A stretch of DNA of 54,598 nt from Streptomyces sp. NRRL F-5630 (lineage in GTDB: Bacteria; Actinomycetota; Actinomycetes; Streptomycetales; Streptomycetaceae): positions 1 to 54,598 of the forward strand of contig NZ_JOGO01000041.1 of NCBI RefSeq assembly GCF_000719475.1, read 5' to 3'. Shown here piece after piece: positions 35,042 through 43,445 of this stretch; position 1 is the stretch's first letter; each line of letters opens with the position of its first letter. Under the pieces are notes generated by a model. The model made no database searches. It was not told where the DNA came from and was given only the letters and a program-made list of their open reading frames with translations. The translations under genes were made by a program, and so were the position numbers.

Positions 35042-35192
35042 TCCCCTATCGTGCCCCGCCCGCGCCGGACCCGCACGAGGGTGTTGCATGGACGCGGAAG
35101 GACCACCGCGCACGTACCGTCGCACACGCCGCGTCCTCCCAGCCGCGTACCGCCGCCCCCGACCCACGACAGCCCCGGAAGGAACCCGACCC

Positions 35193-36185
35193 ATGACGGA
35201 CAGCACCCCGAAGGACCGCCCCGACCGCACCATGCGCGCCCTCGTCCAGACCGGCTTCGGCGGCACCGAGGTCCTGCGCCTGGACCGCGTGCCGCGCCCG
35301 GCGCCCGTGCCCACCGAGATCCTCGTGCGTGTGCGGGCCGCCGGGGTGAACCCGGTGGACTGGAAGACCCGCGAGGGCCTCGGCGCCGCCGCGAGCCTCG
35401 CGAGCCCGCCGCTCGTGCCCGGCTGGGACGTCGCGGGCACGGTCGAAGAGGTCGGCACGGGGGTGACGCTGTACAAGCCGGGCGACGCGGTGCTCGGGAT
35501 GCCGTGGTTCCCCCGCACGGCCGGGGCCTGCGCCGAGTACGTCGCCGCACCGGCCCGCCAGTTCGCGCCGATCCCGAAGGGCCTGGACTTCGACGAGGCC
35601 GCCGCGCTGCCGCTCGCCGCGCTCACCGCCTGGCAGTCGCTCGTCGACACCGCACGGCTGCGCCGGGGCGAGCGGGTCCTCGTCCACGCGGCGTCGGGCG
35701 GCGTGGGCCATCTGGCGGTCCAGCTCGCGCACCACATCGGCGCGCACGTCATCGCGACGGCGAGCGCGTCGCGCCACGCGTGGCTCCGCACCCTCGGCGC
35801 GGACGAGGTCGTGGACTACCGCCGGGAGCGCTTCGAGGAGCACGTCTCGGGCGTCGACACGGTGCTCGACCTCGTGGGCGCGAAGGACGACACGAGCGCC
35901 CGCTCGCTCACGGTGCTGCGGCCGGGCGGCCTGCTCATCACGGTGCCGTCGAGCGGCGCGGGTGACATCCAGGAGCGCGCGACGGCGGCCGGGGTCCGGT
36001 TCACCGGCATCCTCGTGGAGCCGGACGGGGCGGCGTTGCGCCGCATCACGGCGCTCGTCGAGGAGGGGGCGCTGCGCCCGCACGTCGATGCCGTCCACCC
36101 GCTGGAGAAGGCGGCGGAGGCGTACGCGCGCGGCGAGAAGGGCGGGGTGCGCGGCAAGCAGGTCCTGCGAATCAGCGAGAACTGA
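35193..36185 (+). CDS. NADP-dependent zinc-free alcohol dehydrogenase / quinone oxidoreductase (MDR family)
   Basis: The 330-residue protein has GroES-like residues ~15-130 (VRAAGVNPVDWKTREG, WDVAGTVEEVGTGV) and a Rossmann domain with HAASGGVGHLAVQLAHH (~165-182). It lacks the zinc-binding Cys/His residues of classical alcohol dehydrogenases, so it fits quinone-oxidoreductase/enoyl-reductase MDRs. GGAAGGA precedes the ATG. Substrate unknown. It converges on the aldo/keto reductase gene. Confidence 0.85.
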   Translation: MTDSTPKDRPDRTMRALVQTGFGGTEVLRLDRVPRPAPVPTEILVRVRAAGVNPVDWKTREGLGAAASLASPPLVPGWDVAGTVEEVGTGVTLYKPGDAVLGMPWFPRTAGACAEYVAAPARQFAPIPKGLDFDEAAALPLAALTAWQSLVDTARLRRGERVLVHAASGGVGHLAVQLAHHIGAHVIATASASRHAWLRTLGADEVVDYRRERFEEHVSGVDTVLDLVGAKDDTSARSLTVLRPGGLLITVPSSGAGDIQERATAAGVRFTGILVEPDGAALRRITALVEEGALRPHVDAVHPLEKAAEAYARGEKGGVRGKQVLRISEN

Positions 36186-36264
36186 CCCGCAGGGGGAGGA
36201 CCGTACGGCCCGGCACCGGTGCGGGGTGCGGTCGCGCGGTGAGCAGCGCGCGCGACGAGGGGCC

Positions 36265-36282
36265 GTGCGCAGCACCGCGCAC
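36265..36282. terminator. Possible short hairpin between convergent genes
   Basis: GTGCGC (36265-36270) and GCGCAC (36277-36282) pair around AGCACC. The stem is short and other GC-rich pairings are possible. Confidence 0.3.
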
Positions 36283-36308
36283 GACCCCCCTCCCGCTCCG
36301 CCGGTCCG

Positions 36309-37136
36309 TCAGTTCAGCTCGTCCGGGTGGGGGCCCGTCCGCAGCCCGCGGTCGAGCGCGTCGACGGCCGCCATGTCGTCGTCGCTCAGCGTGAAGCCGA
36401 AGACGTCGAGGTTCTCGCGGATGCGGGCGGGGGTCACCGACTTGGGGATGACGATGTTCCCGCTCTGGAGGTGCCAGCGCAGCACGATCTGGGCGGGGCT
36501 GCGGCCGTGCCGTGCCGCGAGCCCCGTCAGGACGTCCTCCTCCAGCAGCGCGCCCTGCGCGAGCGGGCTCCACGCCTCGGTCGCGATGCCGAACCTGGCG
36601 TGCGTGGCGCGCAGTTCGCGCTGCTGGAGCCCGGGGTGCAGCTCGACCTGGTTGAGGGCGGGCACGACGCCGGTCTCGGCGACGAGCCGTTCCAGGTGCG
36701 CGGGCTGGAAGTTGGACACGCCGATGGCGCGGGTGCGCCCGTCGGCGAGGAGCTTCTCCAGGGCGCGGTAGGTGTCGACGTACCGGTCGCGGGCGGGTGT
36801 CGGCCAGTGGATGAGGTACAGGTCGGTGTACTCCAGGCCGAGCTTGGCGAGCGAGGCGTCGAAGGCGCGCAGCGTCGCGTCGTAGCCCTGGTCGTCGTTC
36901 CACAGCTTCGTGGTGACGAACAGGTCCTCGCGCGGGACGCCGGAGGAGGCGAGCGCGCGCCCGACGCCGCGCTCGTTCCCGTAGACGGCGGCCGTGTCGA
37001 CGGACCGGTAACCGGCCTCCAGGGCACTCGCGACAGCGGCGGTCGTCTCCTCGTCGGGGACCTGGAAGACCCCGAAGCCGAGCTGGGGCATGACGACCCC
37101 GTTGTTGAGGGTGACGGTGGGGGAGAGGGCGCTCAT
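36309..37136 (-). CDS. Aldo/keto reductase
   Basis: The 275-residue protein is a complete AKR of the 2,5-diketo-gluconate/AKR5-like type. The catalytic tetrad is visible: Asp47 and Tyr52 in DTAAVYGNE, Lys77 in TTKLW, His110 in LIHWP. The cofactor-binding C-terminal block IVIPKSVTPARIRENLDVFGF is present. It reduces carbonyl compounds with NADPH. It lies 71 bp downstream of the MFS gene in the same direction, so they may form an operon for export and detoxification of a carbonyl compound (inference). Confidence 0.9.
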   Translation of the reverse strand: MSALSPTVTLNNGVVMPQLGFGVFQVPDEETTAAVASALEAGYRSVDTAAVYGNERGVGRALASSGVPREDLFVTTKLWNDDQGYDATLRAFDASLAKLGLEYTDLYLIHWPTPARDRYVDTYRALEKLLADGRTRAIGVSNFQPAHLERLVAETGVVPALNQVELHPGLQQRELRATHARFGIATEAWSPLAQGALLEEDVLTGLAARHGRSPAQIVLRWHLQSGNIVIPKSVTPARIRENLDVFGFTLSDDDMAAVDALDRGLRTGPHPDELN

Positions 37137-37207
37137 GGTGGTGCTTTCTTTCGCGTAGGGGACCGGAGCGAGGCGCTGTCAGGGGCGTCCGTCCGGCGGG
37201 GAAGTGG

Positions 37208-38434
37208 TCAGAGGGCGGTGTGCGCGGCGGGGGTCCGCTCCGGACCGGCGACCGGGTGGGCCGCCGGTGCGCTCGCGTCGCCGGTCGCGGGGCGCTTGCG
37301 GTCGAGCCCGGCGGAGACGAAGGCGAGGAGCAGTGCGGAGAAGGCGAGCGCGGCGCCCACCCAGTTGGGCGAGGTGTAGCCGAAGCCCGCGTCGATGACG
37401 AGGCCGCCGAGCCAGGCAGCGAGGGCGTTGCCCAGGTTGAAGGCGCCGATGTTGACCGCGGAGGCCAGCGTGGGCGCCCCCGACGCCTGGTCGAGCACCC
37501 GCTTCTGGAGCGGCGGGACGGTCGCGAAGCCGAGGGCGCCGATGAAGAAGAGGGTCACCGCCGCTCCCGGCTCCGAGTGGGCCGTCACGGTGAAGAGCGC
37601 GAGGACGACGGTGAGCGCGCCGAGCACGGTGAACAGCATCGGCATGAGCCTGCGGTCCGCGTACCTGCCGCCGACGAGGTTGCCCGCGACCATGCCGGCG
37701 CCGAAGAGGACGAGGAGCCAGGTGACCGAGGAGTCGGCGAATCCGGCGACCTCGGTGAGCATCGGGGCGATGTAGGTGACGGCGGCGAAGACCCCGCCGA
37801 AGCCGAGCACGGTCATCGCCATCGCGAGGACGACCTGCACATCGCGCAGGGCCGACAGCTCGTGGCGCAGGCGCACGCCCTCGGGACGCGGGAGTTCGGG
37901 GACGAGCTTGAGGATGCCGAGCATCCCGACGACGCCGAGCGCGGCGACGACCAGGAAGGTGACGCGCCAGCCCGCCGCCTGGCCAACGTAGGTGCCGAGC
38001 GGTACGCCGACGACGTTGGCGACGGTGAGCCCGGTGAACATGAGAGCGATGGCTCCGGCCCGCTTGGCGGGCGGCACGAGACCCGCGGCGACGACCGCGC
38101 CGATGCCGAAGAAGGCGCCGTGCGCGAAGGAGGCGACGACCCGCCCCGCGAGCATCACGCCGAAGACCGGGGCCACGGCGGAGATCACGTTGCCGATGAC
38201 GAACAGGCCCATGAGCAGCATGAGCATCCGCTTGCGCGGCATCCTGGTCCCGAGCAGCGTCATGATCGGGGCGCCGATCACCACGCCGAGTGCGTACCCC
38301 GTCACCAGGAACCCCGCGGTCGGCACGGAGACCCCGAAGCCATCGGCGACCTCGGGCAGGAGCCCCATGATCACGAATTCGGTCGTGCCGATCCCGAAGG
38401 CCCCGATGGCGAGGGCCAGAAGCGCCAGAGGCAT
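37208..38434 (-). CDS. MFS exporter, DHA1 (AraJ/Cmr) family
   Basis: The 408-residue protein has 12 hydrophobic segments. It begins MPLALLALAIGAFGIGTTEF, the opening of AraJ/CmlA-like drug:H+ antiporters, with PEVADGFGVSVPTAGFLVTG and GTRMPRKRMLMLLMG (motif A position) and the motif C-like region GLTVANVVGVPLGTYVGQ. It probably exports drugs or small metabolites. AAGGG lies 10 nt upstream of the ATG. A ~100-bp AT-richer stretch upstream (38440-38560) contains an inverted repeat, CTTGC (38511-38515) and GCAAG (38531-38535), and plausible promoter elements. Confidence 0.88.
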   Translation of the reverse strand: MPLALLALAIGAFGIGTTEFVIMGLLPEVADGFGVSVPTAGFLVTGYALGVVIGAPIMTLLGTRMPRKRMLMLLMGLFVIGNVISAVAPVFGVMLAGRVVASFAHGAFFGIGAVVAAGLVPPAKRAGAIALMFTGLTVANVVGVPLGTYVGQAAGWRVTFLVVAALGVVGMLGILKLVPELPRPEGVRLRHELSALRDVQVVLAMAMTVLGFGGVFAAVTYIAPMLTEVAGFADSSVTWLLVLFGAGMVAGNLVGGRYADRRLMPMLFTVLGALTVVLALFTVTAHSEPGAAVTLFFIGALGFATVPPLQKRVLDQASGAPTLASAVNIGAFNLGNALAAWLGGLVIDAGFGYTSPNWVGAALAFSALLLAFVSAGLDRKRPATGDASAPAAHPVAGPERTPAAHTAL

Positions 38435-38603
38435 GAGGAAAGAACCCTTCAAGAGCTTGGTATCTGCGAGCCCCAGATATATGCGGAAGCCGCTTACATG
38501 CATGGACAATACTTGCGCACGCGCTGTAAAAGCAAGCGCGAGTAAACGAGAGCGTCCGCGCACGGCGCGTGACGGCGCACCTCGAAGTCCGGCAAACGGC
38601 AAA

Positions 38604-38641
38604 GGGGCGGTCCCCGAGGAAAAATCCCCTGGGACCGCCCC
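38604..38641. terminator. Perfect 11-bp hairpin
   Basis: GGGGCGGTCCC (38604-38614) and GGGACCGCCCC (38631-38641) with a 16-nt A-rich loop. It lies 22 bp beyond the end of the possible small ORF and far from any other gene end. Confidence 0.7.
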
Positions 38642-38663
38642 AGGTGCGGCCGCTCCCGTCGGC

Positions 38664-38795
38664 TCAGCCCTCGCCGACCGCGTGCTCCACCTCGCCGCCG
38701 GCGCCACCACCCGGCAGGACGAGGCCGTTCCCGCCACCTGACCCCGGGGCGCACCCGACGAAACGGCCGGCCCCCGAAAGGACCGGCCGCTTCAC
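38664..38795 (-). CDS. Possible 43-residue Gly-rich peptide gene
   Basis: A GTG-initiated minus-strand frame reads VKRPVLSGAGRFVG... and ends GGEVEHAVGEG. Third positions are about 90% G/C, as in real genes here, GGGAGAG lies about 4 nt upstream, and a strong hairpin follows 22 bp after the stop. Against it, the start lies beside and runs through the terminator of the upstream gene, and I recognise no family. It could also be noise. Confidence 0.25.
   Translation of the reverse strand: MKRPVLSGAGRFVGCAPGSGGGNGLVLPGGGAGGEVEHAVGEG
38764..38789 (-). terminator. Hairpin after the discoidin/beta-helix gene
   Basis: CGGCCGG (38764-38770) and CCGGCCG (38783-38789) form a stem with a 12-nt loop, 49 bp beyond the stop of the secreted beta-helix gene. 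Confidence 0.65.
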
Positions 38796-38837
38796 TCACT
38801 CTCCCTCAGCGCGCCCCCGGCAGCGGGGCGGGCCTCG

Positions 38838-41027
38838 TCACGGGAACGAGGTGACCGTCGAAGGAATCGTCGACGTCCCGCTCGTCGCGCCACCCGTGTT
38901 GTTGATGACGTGGTTGTACTGACCCATCCCGCCGAGCGAGACCACCAGCAGGTCGTGGAACTTCACGCCCGGCTTCACCGGGGCCTGGAAGCCGTGGTCC
39001 TGCCGGATGCCCGGGTCGGCGGTGTAGTTGCAGTAACTGCCGAGCCCCCAGCCCTCGTGCGTCGTCACCGAGTCCGCGACCTTGTACGCCGCGTACCCCT
39101 GGATCGAACCGTTCTGGATCGCCGCCTGGTTCGGGGCGTCGTACGCCTTCTCGTTCTGGAAGAAGATCGTGCGCCCGCGCTCACCGTTCCACTGCACGTC
39201 GTACTTGTTGAAGTGCTCGACGAACAGACCCGTCGCGAGCACGTCGTTGCCGTTGACGGTCAGCCCGTAGTCGGCGCGGTTGGTCTCCCAGCCCACGCCG
39301 GCCCCGTGGTCGGCCCGCCAGATCCACGTGTGGTCGATGATCGTGTCATCGCTGTTCACCACGAACGCCGTCGTGACCTTGCCGGGGCCCGCGCCACCGA
39401 CCCGCGCGAAGACGTCCTGGAGCGAGGTCGGGTTCGCCGCGTGGTCCACGTGCGAGCCCGCCGTGCCGACCTCCAGGAGCGAGGGCGAGTTGACCGCGCC
39501 CGCGTCCAGCAGCAGGCCCGCGAGCTTCACGCCGTCCACGTCGGCGACCTTCAGTGCCGTGACCCCGTTGTCCGGGATCAGCGTCGCGTACCCGAGGCCG
39601 AGCACCACGGTGTTGGCCCGGTTGACGTTCACCGTCTTGTTGAGGTGGTAGACGCCCGGCGTGAAGAGCAGGTGGAGACCCTGGTCGAGCGCCTGGTTCA
39701 GGGTGTCGGCCGAGACGCCCGGCTTCGCCACGTAGAACTGGTTCAGCGGCAGCGACTGCCCCTGCGGGGTGCCGTTCCACGACACACCGCGCGCGTTCTC
39801 CCGCTTGGCGGGGACGAACACCTTGTAGTCGTTCCCGTCGAGGTAGAGGAACGGCTTCTCCCGCGAGACCGGCGTGTTGTTCAGCGTCGTGTACGGCGGG
39901 TTCGGGAAGGACTGCGCGGGCGCGCCCTCCACGCCGGAGAACACCATGTTCCACACGGCGTTGGTCCAGCCGCCGACCGTGCTGTCCCGCGTGTACCACT
40001 GCTGCTGCGAGTACGGGCCGACCGTGCCGTCGATCTTGCTGTCCGCGATGTACCCGCCGCTCGCCCAGCCGTAGCCGGCCGGCGCCAGGTTCAGCCCGCC
40101 CTTGATGTGCATCCGGCGGAACGGGGCGGCCTGCGCGACGGCCCAGCGGTCGTCCCCGCTCACCGGCTTGATCGCCAGGTTCTCCGCCGAACGCCAGAAG
40201 TTCTGCGTCGCGTTGCCGTTGAACCAGCCCGCGTCGACCGTCACGTCACCGTTGAAGTTCGTGTCGTCCGGCTTGAGGCCGAGCCCCGAGATCGACGTGT
40301 AGAAACCGAGCTGCACGTTCAGGTTGTTGTACGTGCCCGGCTTGAACAGGAGCTGGTAGCGCCCGTTGCCGAACTGCGCCGACTCCTGCTGCTGGAAGAT
40401 CGAGTCGACCTGTCCCTGGATGTTCGGGGTCGAGGGATCGAAGACCTTCACGTTCGGGCCGAGGTCCCCGCCCCCGGTGATCGGGCCGCCGGGGTTCGAA
40501 CCGCCCCCGGTCGTGCCGTACACCTGGAACTCCCACAGCGAGTAGCCGTACTGCGTGGCCCGCTGCGTCCCGTAGACCCGCACGTAGCGCGCGTCACCGC
40601 TGATGTTCAGCGTCTCGGTGCCGCCGTTGCCGCTCGTCGTCGAGTACTTCGAGGTCCAGTTCTGGTTGTCGGAGGAGAACTCCACGCGGTACGCCTTCGC
40701 GTACGCCGTCTCCCAACGCAGCACGACCTGGCTCACCGAGGCCGTCGCACCGAGGTCCACGGTGATCCACTGCGGATCGGAGGCCGCGCTCGACCAGCGC
40801 GTGCCGTTGTCACCGTCCACGGCGTTCACCGCGGGGGTGCCGCCGTTCTCCACGCTGGAGGCGGTGACGTTCTTGTTCTGCGAGAGCAGCACGGGCGCCG
40901 CGTGCGCGGACGTCGCCGGCACGAGGGCCAGCAGAGCGGCGGCGAGGGCCAGTACGACAAGCCCCACGAGGGTTCTTCGAGGTGGTCGGGTGCCGCGAAC
41001 GGCTCCCGGACTCAGGGACACAGCCAT
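38838..41027 (-). CDS. Secreted discoidin (F5/8C, CBM32-like) plus beta-helix protein, GH55/pectate-lyase-like
   Basis: The 729-residue protein starts at the ATG at 41027 behind CAGGAG. A signal peptide covers about residues 1-44. An F5/8 type C domain (~50-175) has NVTASSVENGGTPAVNAVDG, RWSSAASDPQWITVDLG and ARYVRVYGTQRATQYGYSLW. After a Gly/Pro linker, residues ~195-729 form a right-handed beta-helix with blocks such as LLFKPGTYNNLNVQLGFYTS and FTPGVYHLNKTVNVNRANTV. Relatives in Streptomyces are called coagulation factor 5/8 domain proteins; the helix resembles GH55/pectate-lyase-3 folds, suggesting polysaccharide binding or cleavage, possibly of beta-1,3-glucan. Catalytic residues cannot be assigned. 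Confidence 0.75.
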   Translation of the reverse strand: MAVSLSPGAVRGTRPPRRTLVGLVVLALAAALLALVPATSAHAAPVLLSQNKNVTASSVENGGTPAVNAVDGDNGTRWSSAASDPQWITVDLGATASVSQVVLRWETAYAKAYRVEFSSDNQNWTSKYSTTSGNGGTETLNISGDARYVRVYGTQRATQYGYSLWEFQVYGTTGGGSNPGGPITGGGDLGPNVKVFDPSTPNIQGQVDSIFQQQESAQFGNGRYQLLFKPGTYNNLNVQLGFYTSISGLGLKPDDTNFNGDVTVDAGWFNGNATQNFWRSAENLAIKPVSGDDRWAVAQAAPFRRMHIKGGLNLAPAGYGWASGGYIADSKIDGTVGPYSQQQWYTRDSTVGGWTNAVWNMVFSGVEGAPAQSFPNPPYTTLNNTPVSREKPFLYLDGNDYKVFVPAKRENARGVSWNGTPQGQSLPLNQFYVAKPGVSADTLNQALDQGLHLLFTPGVYHLNKTVNVNRANTVVLGLGYATLIPDNGVTALKVADVDGVKLAGLLLDAGAVNSPSLLEVGTAGSHVDHAANPTSLQDVFARVGGAGPGKVTTAFVVNSDDTIIDHTWIWRADHGAGVGWETNRADYGLTVNGNDVLATGLFVEHFNKYDVQWNGERGRTIFFQNEKAYDAPNQAAIQNGSIQGYAAYKVADSVTTHEGWGLGSYCNYTADPGIRQDHGFQAPVKPGVKFHDLLVVSLGGMGQYNHVINNTGGATSGTSTIPSTVTSFP

Positions 41028-41502
41028 GTCGGTCTCCTGGGCATGAGTCACCGCGGGCACACGGGTGCCGACGCGGTGGTGCACGAACAGTGCGGGTGGG
41101 AAGCGAGCGCGAAGTGCGGCGCTCTTCGGGGATCGTTCTCCCCCTCTTGGATAGCGTCAAGAGTTGTGCACAAGGTCCCTTCGCTTGGGCGTTACATCTC
41201 CTGCGCCGACCGGGGGGAAGGCCCTGGATAACACTTTCTCCGCGCCGACTTGGGGAGAATTTCCAGCCAGGCACTCCTTCAGGAGGTGGCGAAAATCAAC
41301 CGCTGGCGCGGCGGGTGTGGCCAAGAAATGAAGGGACCTGTACGCACGCGTGGAGCGGGCACGACGGACCGTCACCCGGCCTGTCGCGCCCGCCCACGCA
41401 CCGGACGGCGCGGGGGCCCGCCCGGTACCACGCCACCGCCTCAGCGGCGCGCCGCACTACCAGCACGGGACCGCACGGCCCCGCACCCTGGAAGAACCCC
41501 TC
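41028..41502. other. 475-bp region between two secreted-enzyme genes
   Basis: No credible gene is seen. It holds the promoter of the beta-helix gene (41132-41160) and must contain the end of the downstream transcript of the GH-A gene; no clear terminator was found after 41503. Confidence 0.4.
41132..41160 (-). promoter_or_regulatory. Candidate promoter of the discoidin/beta-helix gene
   Basis: On the minus strand, -35 TTGACG (41160-41155) and -10 AACGAT (41137-41132) are spaced 17 nt, about 105 bp before the start codon. Confidence 0.45.
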
Positions 41503-43248
41503 TCAGTCCCCGTACACCCCGAACTCGTGCAGCGAGTACCCGTACCCCGTCCCGCGCTGCGTCCCGTTCACCCGCACGTAGCGGGCCGTCGCGCTCACGT
41601 CGAAGTCGTCGATCCCGCCGTTGCCCGCCGTCTCCTCGTGCACGGTCCGCCAGTCGCTCCCGTTGTCCGAGACCTGGATCGTGTACACCTTCGCGTACGC
41701 CGACTCCCAGTCGAGCTGCACGTGGCGGATCGCCTTCGACGAGCCCAGGTCCACCTGGAGCCACTGCGGATCGCTCCAGTCGCTCGCCCACCGGCTGGAG
41801 CTGTCCCCGTCGACGGCCTTCTCGGGCCAGCACGGGCACCCGCCGGTCGGGTCCGACTGGAACGAGGAAGCCGTCGCCGTCTTGCCGCGCGCGAGGTTCG
41901 TACCCGTCACCGGCGGTGCCACGACCTTCAGGGACGTCGTGCCGACCCCCACGTTCCCCTTGCCGTCCTTGACCTTCACGTACAGCTTCCACACGCCCGT
42001 GCGGTCCGGAGCGGTCACCTTCAGCTTCCCGCCACGGAGGTTCTCCGCGGCGACCGTGGTGAGCGCGGAGCCGTTGTCGATGTACTTCGACCCCACCTGC
42101 ACCTCGTAGCTCAGCGCGTCACCGTCCGGGTCGCTCGCCGGTACCGACACGGTCAGCGGCTTCCCCGCCGCCACCGCCGAGGTCCCGCCCTCCACCTGGA
42201 GCGCGTCCACCTTCGGCGGCTTGTTGTCGTTCGCCGTCGACTTCCCGTACGCCTCCTTCACCGCGTAGTACGAGGGCCGCTTCTCGCCGGCCGGCAGCAA
42301 GTTGAACCAGATGCCGCCGAAGTCGTACTCCGTCCCGTAGTGGAACATCGTCGCACCGAGCGCGACCCCCTTGTGGTCGGTGACGCACTGCCAGGCCCGC
42401 GTGTAGCCCGTCGCCTTCGCCGCGTCGTCCGGTTCCCTGGGCACCCCGTTCGCGTCGTCCGGGACCTCCCACTCACCCGCGGGGCCGGTCTCGGTGATGA
42501 TGTACGGCTTGGTGTAACCGCCCTGCTCCCAGGTGCCCTTGACCCCGCAGACGTCCTGGTAGGAGTTGACCGCGTACAGGTCGAGCGCCGGGGTGTTCTT
42601 CTTGAAGTACGGCCAGGCGCCCGTCCACGCGTCCGTCGAGGTGACCGGGTGGTTCGGGTCGACCGCCTTGATCTTCACCGCCAGCTCGTTCACGAACGAC
42701 GTGTACGCGTCCCGTTGCCGCTCCAGCTCGTCGCCGCTGTAGCAGTTCTGGAGTCCGAGCACCGACTCGTTGCCGACGTCCCACATGAGCACACCGGGGT
42801 TGTCCTTGTAGGTGTCCACCCACTTGGGGAACTCGGCGAGCATGGCGTTCTTGTACGTGGTGTCGGTCAGGTAGTTGACACAGCCGCCCGAGCCGGGACC
42901 ACCGCCCGGCTGGAGCCAGAAACCGGCCACGACCCGGATGCCGTTCGCCGCCGCCGCGTCGAACAGCGGCTTGCTGGTGGCGTCCGTGCCCCAGGTCCTG
43001 ATGGTGTTGACCCCCATCGAGGCCACATCGGGCAGGTATCGCGGAGCGTCGCTGGGCGAGGGACCCCACGTGAGGCCCTTGACGGTGTACGGCTGCCCGT
43101 TGACGGTCAGCTGCCAGTTCCCCTGGGAACCGGTGACCTTCACGACGTCTCCGGCCGCGTGCGCGGCGGGCGACGGCAGGGCGAGGGCCGCGCCGGCGAG
43201 GGCGGCGGCCACCGCGAGGGGAGCGCGGGTGCGGGTGATTCTGCGCAT
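41503..43248 (-). CDS. Secreted clan GH-A glycoside hydrolase with C-terminal discoidin domain
   Basis: The 581-residue protein has a signal peptide (to about residue 32, PAAHAAG). The TIM barrel (~35-345) shows GH2/GH5-like features: NGQPYTVKGLTWGPS, MGVNTIRTWGTDA, acid/base Glu161 in MWDVGNES and likely nucleophile Glu253 in IITETGPAGE. A fibronectin/Ig-like linker domain (~355-445) and an F5/8C domain (~450-581, RGKTATASSFQSDPTGG and QVDLGSSKAIRHVQLDWES) follow. The discoidin module closely resembles that of the upstream neighbour. It is a carbohydrate hydrolase or transglycosylase acting outside the cell; exact substrate unknown. AAGGAG precedes the ATG by 11 nt. Confidence 0.82.
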   Translation of the reverse strand: MRRITRTRAPLAVAAALAGAALALPSPAAHAAGDVVKVTGSQGNWQLTVNGQPYTVKGLTWGPSPSDAPRYLPDVASMGVNTIRTWGTDATSKPLFDAAAANGIRVVAGFWLQPGGGPGSGGCVNYLTDTTYKNAMLAEFPKWVDTYKDNPGVLMWDVGNESVLGLQNCYSGDELERQRDAYTSFVNELAVKIKAVDPNHPVTSTDAWTGAWPYFKKNTPALDLYAVNSYQDVCGVKGTWEQGGYTKPYIITETGPAGEWEVPDDANGVPREPDDAAKATGYTRAWQCVTDHKGVALGATMFHYGTEYDFGGIWFNLLPAGEKRPSYYAVKEAYGKSTANDNKPPKVDALQVEGGTSAVAAGKPLTVSVPASDPDGDALSYEVQVGSKYIDNGSALTTVAAENLRGGKLKVTAPDRTGVWKLYVKVKDGKGNVGVGTTSLKVVAPPVTGTNLARGKTATASSFQSDPTGGCPCWPEKAVDGDSSSRWASDWSDPQWLQVDLGSSKAIRHVQLDWESAYAKVYTIQVSDNGSDWRTVHEETAGNGGIDDFDVSATARYVRVNGTQRGTGYGYSLHEFGVYGD

Positions 43249-43445
43249 GGGAGAGCAGGCTCCTTCCGGAGTCCATGGGTGGGGCAGTGGGGGAGTGGGG
43301 GCGTGGTGCGGCGGCTCCCGGCAGCACGTACGGGCCGCCACGGCGGGGGCACGGCGCGAGGACGGTACGGCGGGGCCGCGGCGCGAGGGCGGTACGGCGC
43401 CGGGGCGGCCCCTGTGCGTGCGCCACCCCGGCACCGCACCCCGGA

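Larger units (their letters stand above)
38435..38837. other. 403-bp region with two terminators and a possible small ORF
   Basis: The left part holds the MFS promoter (a minus-strand TTGCTT and TATTGT spaced 18 nt fit a promoter near 38508-38540). Further right are two strong hairpins (38604-38641, 38764-38789) with a possible 43-residue frame between them. Confidence 0.45.

Noticed and set aside
37208..38434. The MFS exporter and aldo/keto reductase as part of a biosynthetic cluster
   Set aside because: No biosynthetic enzyme is nearby; an export/detoxification pair is sufficient.
41028..41502. Possible cyclic-di-AMP (ydaO) riboswitch upstream of the secreted beta-helix gene
   Set aside because: Streptomyces wall-enzyme genes can carry such leaders, but I could not identify the conserved core sequence or pairing in this leader.
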